DNA of 64,000 nt from Yamagishiella unicocca (lineage: Eukaryota > Chlorophyta > Chlorophyceae > Chlamydomonadales > Volvocaceae): the NCBI GenBank assembly GCA_003116995.1, contig BDSL01000018.1, forward strand, positions 930,001-994,000, in the 5' to 3' direction. Of this stretch, positions 1 to 11,300 are shown in pieces. The notes beneath the pieces were generated by a model. That model ran no database searches and had not been told where the DNA came from. It saw nothing but the letters and a program-made list of their open reading frames with translations. Position numbers and translations under genes: made by a program. Within the stretch, counting starts at the first letter, position 1; each line of letters opens with the position of its first letter.

Positions 1-463
1 GGGACACAACTCTTTATGTAAAAGGAAGCTTATCCATGATCCTTATTAAAACTATCAATCATTACGATAAGTTCAAGTTCATTGTATTATGACCGGATGC
101 GGGAAAGAAATTTGGCGGGACGGTTGGCAGTGCACGGCTGCACGCTGTGTTGGACATCGCCGATCACAGTTCCGCACCACATCACTTTCAATTCCTTCCT
201 CGTATACTTCTTGGTCGGTTCTACTTCTCGATTACAGCGGCTTATCGTTTGATTGCTCATCGTCCGGTTTACAGCGTCGCGGGGTCGGAAGTTTGAGACT
301 TCAAGCTGGTGGATGTCGCGATGACACACGCACTACCTATTTTGAGGATCTAGCGTTCGTTTTTAACGCAGCGTTCAGGAGTCTTTCGTGCCTGTATGCG
401 CGCCTTTTTTTAGAGCACGCACGAACTCTATCACCCTGACCCCACGCAATAGAGGAAGCTACC
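1..463. other. upstream region of RFC5, no gene seen
   Basis: This stretch precedes the RFC5 start codon. It shows no splice-consistent reading frame or recognisable domain. It probably holds the RFC5 promoter and 5' untranslated region, possibly with the tail of a gene outside the window. No TATA box or other motif could be assigned with confidence. Confidence 0.5.
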
Positions 464-3400
464 ATGTCGACTGCACGGCAAGATGTCGCGGCTATGGCTC
501 AGCTAGGCGAGGTGCTGGCCGCCCCCGGCCCTCGCCTGCGGACCGACGGGACAGTCGACGGCCGCGACGCGCCGTGGGTGGAGAAGTACCGGCCGAAGAA
601 CCTGGACGAGGTGGCGGCCCACAAGCAAATCATTGACACAAGTGAGCCCCTCGGATTCCCTGGCAAGGGTGGACGAATCATGCACTGCAGGGCCTCAGCC
701 CAAGCAGGAGGCGGGGGAGGTTGCTGCAGCCGATATGCCTTCAAAGTCACACTCTCCAAGTTGCCTTGCGTTGCGTCTTCAGTCCCGCTTGGTGGGGACA
801 GACAGGGGCCGTGACAGGAAGCCGGAGGGAGCGCGCCAGGGAGGGCGGCAAGGAAGCCCGCTCCAGGCCGCGCCGATGCCTACCTACGGTTGTACGACAG
901 TTTCCTCGGCAGCTGACCCCCAACTCTTTCCTCGCCTGGCCCGGAAGGTTCACGTGCGATGTCCCTTACCTGCACATCTCGCCCCCGGGGAAGCCCGGGG
1001 GTTTTGTGTCTCCCTGAAATCCTCCATCCAATCCCTGCTCACCCCCCTGCCGCCCCCTCGCCTCGCCCACATGAACACACGCGCGCCCGCCCCCTCCCCC
1101 CGCCGCGTGTGGCGAACAGTCAAGCGGTTAACGGTTGAGAACCGACTGCCGCATCTGCTGTTGTACGGCCCGCCCGGCACGGGTAAGACGTCCACCATCC
1201 TGGCGGTGGCGCGGCAGATGTACGGCAACTCGCTGTCCAACATGACCCTTGAGCTGAACGCCTCGGACGAGCGCGGCATCGGTGTTGTACGGCAGGAGAT
1301 CCAGGACTTCGCATCCACCCGGACCATCTTTAGGTGGGGGCGTGTACAGCGTAGAGATGCGTGTGTTTGTCACATGAAATGAAGCAGGAGGGGCTGCTGC
1401 TGCTGTGACTCCAGCGACTTGGGCGGTCAGCGTCGATTATACACACCTAGAAAGGTCCACAGTAAACAATTGGTGACATATGGCGAAATACGCTTCACAT
1501 GCTACCGCAAATTCGTTTGTTTCCTTTCCTTTAAACGGAAATAAAACAAACAAAGGTTTCTCGGTAGTCAATAGAAAGTGCTCCAGCATGCACCCACAAC
1601 TATGTGTCCGAACACGGTGCGTCAGCTATCCTTTTGAAGTCGTTTAACCGGTCTTTATGCCACTCCCCTCCCCGCCGCAGCAACAAGTTCAAGCTGATCA
1701 TTTTGGACGAGTGCGACGCCATGACCAACGACGCGCAGTTCGCTTTGCGGCGAGGTGGGTTAGGAAGTGGCGGGGGGGGGGGCGGGGCGGTGGTGAGCTG
1801 CCCGCGGGCGCTGCGAGCTGCCAACACGGGTTCGGTGGACGGCTCCGCGCGCGTGCGGACTCCTGACGTGGGTGGGTTGCAGGACTTGAGCGCCATGTTG
1901 AGGGACATGCAGCGCGGGGGGCAGTGGATGGCTGCGCCCTGCACCCTGCACCTTGCAATCCGTAAGTCACCAGCGCCGGCATCCCTCCGCCTCCCCTCCT
2001 CTCTCTCACCCCCTCCTGGTGACCCCTGATGCCGCTGCGCAACCCCTCCTCCTCCCCCTCCCTCCGCCCCGTTCCGCCCGGGCCCCAGTGATTGAAAAGT
2101 ACACCCGCAACGCCCGCTTCTGCCTCATCTGCAACTACGTCTCCAAGATCATTCCAGCACTGCAGTCGCGGTGCACCAAGTTCAGGTGCTGCGGATCAGA
2201 GGGTGTGGATCAGAGGGTGTGGGAGGGCGGCAACAACGAGTCGTGGCAGAGGGCAAGGAGGGCAAGGAGGGGTGATAGGTTCCCCCCTCGGCTTTGTGGG
2301 GCCGCCAGATGGTGGCGGTGGTGGTGGTGGTGGTGACGGGAGTGGTGGTGGTATGTGGTGGTGGTGATTAGTGGCGTGTGTCGTCGGACATCATGCACAC
2401 GTAGGGAGGCTGTCTGGGTTCCCTGGGTCTCTGAGTGTAGCACCCTAAGCCCTCCCACGGCCCACTTCAGCGCTTGTTGGCATCCAGACGTCCCGCTCTG
2501 CGCCACCCTCCTGCTGGTCCCTAAACCCTAATGCCTCCTGATCAGCTCCCTCGCGCTCCTCCGCCGCCGCTGTCCAGGTTTGCGCCTCTGGACCCGCAGT
2601 TCGTTCGCGAGCGGATGCAGTACGTGGCGGAGACGGAGAGGTGGGTACCACCGGCTGGGGCCCTCCGGTCGTCACCTCCGTGGAGGGTTGCGAGGAAAGC
2701 CTGTGGAGTGGAGGGGAGGGGAAGACCCGTGGATGCCAGGAAAAACCGTTTAGGACAGACGTTTGGAGGGGAGGGGAGGGGAAAGACGAACCGATTACTC
2801 GACGTGGGAAATGTATTTGGTGGGGAGAGGAGGGGAGGGGAGGGGAGGGTGGTAGCTGATGTGGTGGGGTAGGTGAGCCGTACCTAGGAGCAGGCGCGAT
2901 GGAGGCTTGGAGTGGAGTCTGCTGCACCAGGCGCACCGTGTGCCGTCTCTCGGACCCCTCGCGGATCCGCTCCCTGCTGCGGGGGCCACTGACGGCGGCA
3001 AAACATCTCTGTCTGCTGTTCGGGGCGTCCAGCGAGGCAGGACATGCGGCGGGTGCGAAGCCGAGCCTTACCGTGGCTGCGTCCAGTGCATCCCCCCTGG
3101 GGAATGCGGCGGCCAGGGAGGGTGCGGCCCCTGGGGGAGTGCGGCCCCGGGCACGCAACCCACCCCTTCACGGCCTGCTGCCTCTCGGGTGGCCAACAGA
3201 CCGGTCCCGACTCCCACCGCCCTGCGCCCGCAGCGTCAAACTCGGCCCTGGAGGCCTGGAAGCCGTAGTGGAGCTGGGCAACGGGGACATGCGCCGCTCG
3301 CTCAACATCCTGCAGGTGCGCCGGGTGCCCCTGAAACCCTAAAACCCTAAAACCCTAAAACACGTGCTTACGCCAACCCGCTTGTCTGCGCGCCACCAGT

Positions 3401-4454
3401 CCTCCCACATGGCGTTCGACATGGTCGACCAGCACGCCGTGTACATGTGCACGGGCAGCCCGCTGCCGGACGACATCAGCCAGGTGCTGACGTGGCTGCT
3501 GAACGAGCCGGTGGCGGACGTGTTCGAGAGTGAGTGCAGGGGGCCGGCAGGGGGAGGTGGGGGAAGGGGTCCTCGGCCGGTGTGTACGGCGAGTGAGCGG
3601 TACGGCGTTCCTGTGCAGGGCCCCACAGGGCTGGCGGTGTGCTGCGTTGCGGGTCCCGGACGACTTGGGGCTTGGAAGTGTGTTTCGGCAGCTGCGAGGC
3701 CCTCCTGGTGATCAGCGTCCCTACCAGCCCCGCCGACAGCTTGGTTCTTCCCCGCGCCCTATCCCTCCCTTTCCTTCGCAACCCTCCCTTCCCCTCATCC
3801 TTGTCTCCTCCCCCTGCGCCGGACGCGCTTCTCCTTTCAATACCTGCGCGGGCAGAGGTGGTTCGGCTGCAGGTGGACAAGGGAGTGGCGCTGGTGGACA
3901 TCGTGCGGGAGCTGCACCCGTGAGTGGGGGGGACGGGGGGGGTGATAGGAAACCTGTTAGTCGGTACTTTTAAGAGAGGCAAGGGAAAGGGGGGTTGTGA
4001 GAGGAAGGCCCTGAAAAGTGAATTCGAGTAGGAAGCATTTGATACACTTGTTTGGAATTGCAGTAGAAGGGGGGAGGGGGAGGGAGTGAGGTTTGCGTGG
4101 CTTGGGTAGAGGTGGGGTGCTTTGTTGGGCATGTGCACGGGGCCGAACAACGGCAGCAGTGCCGCTCCTGACGTGGTAGGATTCAAAGGGACGGGTGGCG
4201 GATTGCCGAGGGCTTGCAGGTAGGATGCAACGTTTTGTTACGGTAGCAGCCGAGCTGGGTGTGACCCGCCTTGCTTGCTGTCCAGGTGGATAATGAAGAT
4301 GAACGTGCCGGTGCGTGCCAAGGTTGCGCTCGTGGAGCGGATGGCAGATGTGGAGCACCGCCTGGCGTTCAGCACGAGCGAGAAGCTGCAGTTGGGCTCG
4401 TTGGTCGCGGCGTTTGTGAAGGCGCGCGAGGTCATTGCTCAGGCGGCCCAGTGA
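464..4454 (+). CDS. RFC5: replication factor C subunit 5 (clamp loader small subunit)
   Basis: One of the four small subunits of the RFC complex, which loads the PCNA sliding clamp at primer-template junctions in the nucleus. Nine exons join in phase: 464-641, 1120-1333, 1681-1754, 2089-2185, 2578-2640, 3234-3315, 3400-3529, 3856-3919 and 4286-4454, giving about 356 aa (human RFC5 is 340). Visible motifs are the RFC-box segment [13 protein letters not shown], Walker [10 protein letters not shown], the ASTRTIF segment, Walker B as LDECDAM (plant/algal LDECD form), sensor 1 [15 protein letters not shown] with the SRC arginine finger, and sensor 2 [11 protein letters not shown]. The C-terminal collar helices end in [12 protein letters not shown] as in RFC5 orthologues. 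This pattern separates RFC5 (yeast Rfc3) from the other small subunits. The first ATG before WVEKYRP sets the start. Introns hold purine microsatellites, a dispersed repeat and telomere-like units. Confidence 0.95.
2317..2367. repeat. GGT-rich microsatellite in an RFC5 intron
   Basis: An imperfect run of GGT triplets lies in the fourth RFC5 intron. It follows a short tandem duplication of GATCAGAGGGTGTG near 2195-2222. Replication slippage is the likely origin. Confidence 0.7.
2721..2764 (+). repeat. dispersed intronic repeat, family A copy 1
   Basis: The sequence starting GAAGACCCGTGGATGCC and running to ACAGACGTTT reappears with few changes at 45551-45597, inside an intron of an unrelated gene. 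The flanks are GGGGA-type purine microsatellites. This points to a short interspersed element rather than chance, although no terminal repeats were recognised. Confidence 0.65.
3337..3360 (+). repeat. three telomere-like CCCTAAAA units in an RFC5 intron
   Basis: Three perfect head-to-tail CCCTAAAA units lie in the short intron between RFC5 exons 6 and 7 (3316-3399). The complement, TTTTAGGG, is the telomere repeat known from Chlamydomonas and relatives. Single AAACCCTAA-like cores also occur near 2520, 7145, 9003, 10878, 18471 and 28110. Confidence 0.75.
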
Positions 4455-4653
4455 AAGTGCAAGGGATCGAAGGGATGAGCTCTTGGTCCGAACGATACGG
4501 ACAAGACGCATTCGGCTGGGCTTCATGTACGCTTGGTTACGTTTTCTCCTTTAAACATGAGTCCCTGAGTGAGCGCCCATGCTACATGCCGCGCCGGGCC
4601 GGGCCGACGCAATACGGCGCCGGAACGACGAACAATTGGAGCCATTGGATGAT

Positions 4654-4658
4654 TGTAA
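4654..4658 (+). terminator. TGTAA poly(A) signal of RFC5
   Basis: TGTAA lies about 200 bases after the RFC5 stop codon and before the next gene starts at 4795. TGTAA is the established chlorophyte polyadenylation motif. Confidence 0.55.
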
Positions 4659-4794
4659 TGTATAACACAATAATGCAAACAACTAATCTTGTTTCGTTCA
4701 TTTGCTACACTTGCGACCTCGTTTTCATCCTGCTCCGACGGTTGACGTCTTTTCGTCGCGACTCTTCATATCATCTTAATTACGTCGCATCGAC

Positions 4795-7283
4795 ATGCGG
4801 CTCGCAAGGGAGCTTTCTGTGCGACAGGCTGCGAACCGTCGGGCGACGCAGGCGCTGTCGACCCGGAGGCATTCGGCGCGCACTCCGGTACGATGGACAA
4901 TTTGCCATTAAGTGGTTTAACCCCGCTACTCTGCATTAATCATGTACAGAGTACCAGCTTTGCATCCCGTGTGCCGCTTCTTGGTTTCAGCACTCACGGT
5001 GGCGAGCCGACGGAATGTCGCTCGTTTGGACAACGCCACGCTCGGCACGAGTCGTATCAGTATCCCTTTGATGCGACATCCATTTCTGGGCAGTCATTGC
5101 CATCAAGCATCCCGCAACCTGAATCCGCCCTGTACTCGCCGTCGTAGCAGGTTCTCAGGAATGCCAGCAACATCAGCAGCAGCAGCGAGCACTTCGGCCT
5201 TCAAACTGTATCGGTAGACGGCCAGGGATGGGTGCTTGACGAGCTGGGCCAGAAGCTGGTCGGCCTGGCGCATCGCACCCCGCGCGCGACATGCCGCACC
5301 ACGCAATTGCTGTCGTACCAGGGCGATTTGTCCGATGGGGACAAGGCCAGGAGGTAAGCCCCATTATAGTTCTTCTCGAACATATATATGCACATTGTGG
5401 CGGAGCCGTGTCGGCAAACACATCTCTGCACATTGCGGAGAAGCTGTGTCGGAGCATGTCCCCCCCACTGCTGGCCCGCACGAGCTGATGCACGCCGCGG
5501 TATTCAAGCCGGTGTGACCTATGCATACTTGCTGCGCCTTTCCCCCCTGCCGTACCGGTATCCAAGCCTGCGGATCCACAAGCACTGCCAGCCGTGCCGG
5601 CGCCAGTAGACCGTGCACTCGGTTGTCAGCTGCTAGCTGTATCCGGCATTGGCGTTAGTCGGTGTTCTTCTGGTCGGCCCTGACGTGCCGCCCTTTATGC
5701 TCGCTGCGCGCTGTCTGCAGGTGCGACCGACTGGATCTGGATCTCGGCTGGGAGGCCACCTGCAGGGCCGCCGAGGGCAAGACCTTCACCGGCAAGGCCA
5801 AGTGAGTTTCGCGCTGGGGGAAATGAAGGATGGGACGACGGAAGTGGCTGGAGGGAAACCTGTATTCCTCGCTGCCCTTAGGGCCGGCGACGCCTCGCCG
5901 CCATAGGGGAGAATGGATGACGGTGTGTCGATGCTAGGCTTGCGGCGGGGGGATGCACGATCATAGCTGCTGCCGCGTCCTTGCGTCGCGGGTCCAGGTG
6001 CAACCAGCTCTGCCTGGGCGCGTGTATGTCATAATTTACCGCTAAGCGGATGTGTGTGCGAAGCGCGTATGTCATAATTTACCGCTAAGCGGATGTGTGT
6101 GCGAAGCGCGTATGTCATAATTTACCGCTAAGCGGATGTGTGTGCGAAGCGCTTTGCTTGTGGCTTCTGGTGGTTTCCTATGTCGTGTAACCGGGCCTTT
6201 TCTGTTCTCTTCCCCCCCCGGTGCCTGCGGGCGGCCCGCCTCGCCACCCCCCCTTCCTGACCCAAGGGTTACCATGTGCAACAAGGACAACCACGACGTG
6301 GTGGACGTGGCGGTGACGGTGGATCCCTCCTGCCTGGCTGCGCTGCCGGGGGAGCGGGAGAGGCTGGTGGCGGACGTGGTGTATGCGGTGAGGGTGGCGG
6401 CGGCGCGTGCTGAGGGCGCTGCCGGTGGGTGCATGAAACGAACAGCGACAACTGCCTATGCCTGTTCGTCGAGTCATCAGGCGATCTTGTACAGCAGGCC
6501 AGACAGTCAGGGGGCCGGTCGTACCGAGTGCGCAGCCGTGTGCAGGGACATGCGTGATGGCCGGCATGGGGCTTCGGGCTGGCGGCACGTAGTGCCACCG
6601 GCATTCCGAGGATTGAAAGGCGCGACCAAGCACATGCGTCCCCCCCGAGTGCTGTCCGTGTCCCCGCACCGCCGCTGATTGCTGTGTCGATTCACTTCAA
6701 GTCGTGCCAAGCAGTTAACATTATTGCCGACCTCCGCCGCCACCTCTGCTGCAGGTTGAGTCTCTGGACGCGGCCATCATGGAGCAGCTGAACGACTTCC
6801 TGTGGTGGGTGTCCCTCCGGCTTGGCTGGGGCGCCATGCGCCTGCCTCGTGCGCCGTGCTCATCTTGCGCCCACCCATCAAGGCTGTGGCGCGGTCGCCG
6901 TCTTAGGCAAAGAAAGCGCGAGCCAGGAGCACCAGCGAGCCAGGAGCACCAGCGCCGTCCGCGAGGAGGCCTTAGTTGGTCGAAGCGGCAAGGAAAACAA
7001 TGCACAGGGCCAGCAGATACCGTTCCCTTGTTTGCTCCCGTACATCGTTTCCTGCAGGTCCGGTAACGCTCGTGCAGCTCTCAAGGCAACCACACGAGCG
7101 GGAGCCGATGAAACCCGCCCGCCCGCCCAGCCATAGCTACGGCCCAACCCTAAAAGCCCGCCCGCCCTCCCTTCCTTTGAAATCGCTCCGCCCTGCAGGT
7201 CCATGGAGAGCCACAACGTACACCAGGAGCCGGTGCAGCAGGTTGATGTGAGCGGCGAAGGCCCGGAGTGGTCCCGGACTTGA
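4795..7283 (+). CDS. unrecognised protein of about 211 aa with transit-like N-terminus
   Basis: I do not recognise this family. The proposed exons are 4795-4887, 5148-5353, 5721-5801, 6267-6387, 6755-6804 and 7199-7283, and every join is in phase, which strongly supports a real gene. The first exon (MRLARELSVRQAANRRATQ...) is rich in Arg and Ser and lacks acidic residues after the start, as in a mitochondrial or plastid transit peptide; its link to exon 2 is the weakest join. The body contains LSYQGDLSDGDKARR, DLDLGWEATCR, a cysteine segment TMCNKDNHD, and a helical stretch RLVADVVYAVESLDAAIMEQ across an intron. It ends in EGPEWSRT. No membrane segment is visible. Antisense frames give only low-complexity Arg/Pro/Ala peptides over most exons. 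It lies between RFC5 (same strand) and the 3' end of the MurG-like gene. Confidence 0.6.
6020..6152 (+). repeat. 43-bp tandem repeat, three copies, intronic
   Basis: Three nearly identical 43-base units, each containing CATAATTTACCGCTAAGCGG, stand head to tail in the intron before the 6267 exon of the unrecognised gene. Each unit includes the small inverted repeat CCGCTAAGCGG. Near-identity of the copies suggests recent slippage or unequal exchange. Confidence 0.9.
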
Positions 7284-8396
7284 TCGGGAGTCGTCTGAGT
7301 TGTTTGCAGAAAGTGTCTGGAATGGTGGGTGTTGCGTGCCGTATGCTTGATCAACGCATGCCAGGCATGACAGTATCGATAGGCAGTAGTCGATTCCGTA
7401 GTAGTGATATGAGGGCCCGGTCGAGGCAGGCGTGGCCCCAAGTGGCAGAAGCCGGCTTCGCTTTTTTCCTGGGGACGCCGGGCGGCATTGCCGGTAGGTA
7501 TGGCGGGCTGCCCCATGTCCGATGATGGACAGAGCGTTTGGTGTGTGATGCAGCGAATGGCGTTATAGGGGAGGCTGGCGACTGCCGTAATCGGATCGAT
7601 GTTGGTCCCACGCGGCTAACTGTCATTTGTTGCCGTTCCCCCGTCGGGACCAACTGTTTCACACCACGCACTTATGAATGCCAACGCCACGTGCTTTTGT
7701 ATGTTCCCGCGTAATAGGCATCCACTTGACCAGAATTACCATCTAATTCCTCGTCGGATACTTGTGGACACCGTTTTTTCCTGGCCTCCCTCGAGGGAAC
7801 ATAGGATTTGTTTAGCCTTGTTTTGCTGGACCGGGACCACCGTTGATAGACGCTGTGTACGCATTGTATCAGCCCTCGGGTCAAAGGCCTTGTTTCAAAG
7901 ACTTCGTTGAATGCTGTCATATTGGGGTCGTATTGGACAGCTAGCAGCCGCACTGGATCGAATATGATATCCACGTATCTGCGGCATGGTCGGCGCACAC
8001 GTGTATTCCCGCCCATTCTGCTACGGGCACGGCCGTTTTCAGGTCCTGTTTGCGGATTGCCGCTGACCTCAAAACTTCTACCGTTGGTTCTTAAAAACAT
8101 CTTTTGGAACTCACTGTAAGATTTTGGCAAGAACTGTCAAGGTGCAATCCCTAGTTTTTGAGTACAAGCAAAACCATGGTGCATTTTTGCCGTACATGTT
8201 TTGCAGAACTCCGATGGCGGTGGCTGGGTATTACTGGTGCTTTAACTACCATGGTGGTGCATTCACGTTTCCAGGAGGCGTCCCACCCCAGACATGCCTA
8301 TGCTGCTGTGGCAGCTGCCCAGTTCCAGTAGAACCCAGGATGCACGCCTTACAAGCTCGTGCTCCTCCTGGGTCGCAACCAGTGGAACCAAGCTCA
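7284..8396. other. intergenic region with one weak antisense ORF
   Basis: This region separates two convergent genes. The reverse strand carries one uninterrupted frame at 7672-8100 (about 142 aa from an internal ATG), basic and without recognisable domains. It has no splice or family support and may be a chance open frame. No RNA gene was seen. Confidence 0.35.
8349..8353 (-). terminator. TGTAA poly(A) signal of the MurG-like gene
   Basis: On the reverse strand TGTAA lies about 45 bases beyond the proposed stop codon of the MurG-like gene. It supports the position of that gene's 3' end. Confidence 0.5.
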
Positions 8397-11300
8397 TCAT
8401 CGCTGCCCCACGTACTCCATGATTGCGTGCCGAATACACGCCACGCCCCTCTCCGTGCCACCACCACCATCACCAAGCCGACCTCCGCCTGCGCCCGTGG
8501 CGCCACCTGCCGCGCATGCCGTTGCCGCTGCCGCTGCGTGCGGCCTCTCAGCGCCCGCCGCCGCTCTGTCCTGCACGGCCGAGATGCCCCTGGAGCGCAT
8601 GTTTGCCAGGCGCCTCGCATCGGGCGCCAGCAGGGGCAGCAGCCTGGGCGCGATGCCGTGCTCGTCCACCTCCACTTGTGGCAGCACCTCCGCCATCCCT
8701 GCTAGCGCAACACCGCAGCAGGGCAACAGGCACAGCACCCAAACAGCAAAGATTACAAGGGGCTGGACAAGGCATGTGCGAGTCATGTGCGAGACAAGGA
8801 GCTGGACAAGGCATGTGCGAGTCATGTGCGAGACAAGGAGCTGGACAAGGCATGTGCGAGTCGTGTGCGAGGACCGCGGAGGCACCAGAATGGTGGCGGA
8901 CATTGGCACGGCGTCCCGCTGCGCGCCCTCCGGTGGGCGCACTGCAACATGCCCGCAATGCAAGCTGGCGCGGACCCCCGGTGAAGCTGCTGTGCTTGTA
9001 GATTAAACCCTAGCACTTGAGTACAACTACGACCATCGTGCGTTCTCAGAGCCTTTTGCGGGTTTGACCGAACCCCAGAAAGCCCGATCGAACGCAGTCG
9101 ATACCCGCGATGTCCCCACAGCTTGGGCCCCGGTCTTCGCCCGTCCCCTCTCCCCCCCCCACCTCCCCTTCCAAGGGGAGGCCACCTTCCCCGTCCCCCC
9201 GGCCACCTGCATCCGCCAGCAGCCGCGCGTTGGCCACCTGCTGCTCCTCACTGACAGCAGGTGACGGCACCAGCACTGACGGCGTGCCCGTCGCGTACAG
9301 CTCCGCCACAGTGGACGCCCCCGCCCGGCTGAGCACCAAGTCCGCGGCGACCAGGGCGGTTCCCATGTCGTGGATGAAAGGTACGCAGTGGACCCTGCGC
9401 TGCAGCGAGGGGGTGGGACGTTCACACGACATAGGCGAACGAGGAGGGGAGGCAGTGGCGAAGAAACCCGTGTTAACGGCGTGGGAGAAGGACAGCGGCG
9501 AATAGTCGGTGAGTCACGCCTAACTTTGCATGCAGGAGAACTTTGGTTGGCTACCGGACGAGGGGGTGGTGAGGAGACCTGGTCCGGCAAAAGAAACGGA
9601 GGACAGAAACTAGTCGGCGAATAGTTTTCGGGCACATGTTTGCGTGCGCATGCAGGACAACTATCGCGAAATCTGTGGATGCGGCCCTTCGATGGCTTGC
9701 TGGGGGAAACGAAACAGACTAGTTTGCGCCAGCATTTGGGGCGCATATGTGAGACGAAGGGGGAGGGAACAGTACATCGGTCATACATGTCGGTGTGGTT
9801 CAGCCAGATACCAAATGAAAGGCGCGCGACACGCAACGGCCTTCCCCCCCCACACACATCGCCGTGTATACCGGTTCTCGGGGCCGTGTTATTACCTTGG
9901 CAGGGTGCCTGCGTGTCCGGCAGAGTAGGCCACGTACTGCCTGGCGCCCGTCTGCCAGAGGATGTGCAGGCCTGCAGGGCCGGGGAACGGCGCAGCGGTC
10001 AGAGGCGCCCCAGTGGCGGCGTGGCGTGTGAGGTTTCGCAGCTTGCGGTCGCTGCAGCCACCCACCTGGCACGCTGGCCAGCTGTGGCAGCGCATTGTTG
10101 ACGGCGGAGTTGAGGTATCCGCACCCCCTGGCGCCGCCCATGACCACCAGCAGTCGTGCGCCACGGCCCGACACCCCAAGCTGCTGCCGTGCTTTGCGAC
10201 GCCGCTGCGCGCTCGCGGCCTGCCCTCCTGCCGCACAGCTCAGGACCTCCTGCCGCACCGCCGGCCCCACCACCACACACCTGCGGCAGCCCAGGCAAGC
10301 GGCAAGAGCTGGGCGTGTTGCTCCCGCCCCTCACCCGGGTGGCAGCGTGTTAGGCGCGCTGGGCTGCGCCCAGCCGCATCCACGCCGCCACAGACGAGCT
10401 GCGGTAGTGCTCGGTGCCGGGAAAAGCATGATCACAGGCATTACGAATACTGCCAACGCAAGACGTATTTTCTGTCTTTATTTTTTATTTCTTTAAACAG
10501 CCGCACCGCAGCTGGCGAACATCACGGCCCGGGCCGACCGCGGCACCGCAGCTGGCGAGTGGGCCGGCCCCGATCGGGCACTGCAGCGCACACCACACCG
10601 ACCTGTCCTTGAAGCGCATGCCGGCCGCAGCGCTTTCATGCGCCAGCAGTGTACGACGAGCGATGACGTGCAGAGCTTGCGTGACAGCCCCGGCCTTGGC
10701 GTTGGGCTCGTACAGCAGCAGCGGTATGCCCTGTACGGCGCCGTACAGCACGGGGAGCACCGTTGCCACCACGCCGGATGGCGACGCGGGTGCAGAAGGA
10801 CTCAGAAACAGTCTAGAGGGGTGCAACGTGCAAACTTCGCCCCGTTGCGGCACCGATAAACCTATCGCACATCAGCCTAAACCCTAAAGCCAGCGGAAAG
10901 AAGGGCCAGCATGCCAGCAGGCAGGTACTACCGGACACGTCACGGCAGCAGCAACCGCTTCACCCCCACCCCACCCCCTCACACCCTTCCCTCGCACCCC
11001 CCGCCCTAACGCCTAGCGCCTGCCCCACCAGAGCGACTGCCGCCACGCAGGCGGGTACGGCCACCCTGCCGCCCATGCCGACCACCACATCAGGAGCCGC
11101 CCGCACCAGCGCCCAAGCACTGTGCGCAACGCACAGAGGGAACCTGCGCCGGCGGCCAGCTGTGGTGAGGTTGCTGTCGCAAAAACCGGACGCATCGTAC
11201 GATAGCTTTTAGGCACGGATGTGATGGATACACGCTACACACCGCTGGAAGGACCAGTGTGCGTTTTTTTCCTAGACATTCCTCCCACCTAAGCACGTTC

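Noticed and set aside
5103..5306. Reverse-strand frame reading DQLLAQLVKHPSLAVYRYSL and similar
   Set aside because: It looks protein-like but lies antisense to an exon of a plus-strand gene whose joins are in phase, and has no continuation on either side.
7672..8130. 152-codon reverse-strand open frame
   Set aside because: It begins with TTG, has no recognisable domain and no homologue I can name; kept only as a remark in the intergenic entry.
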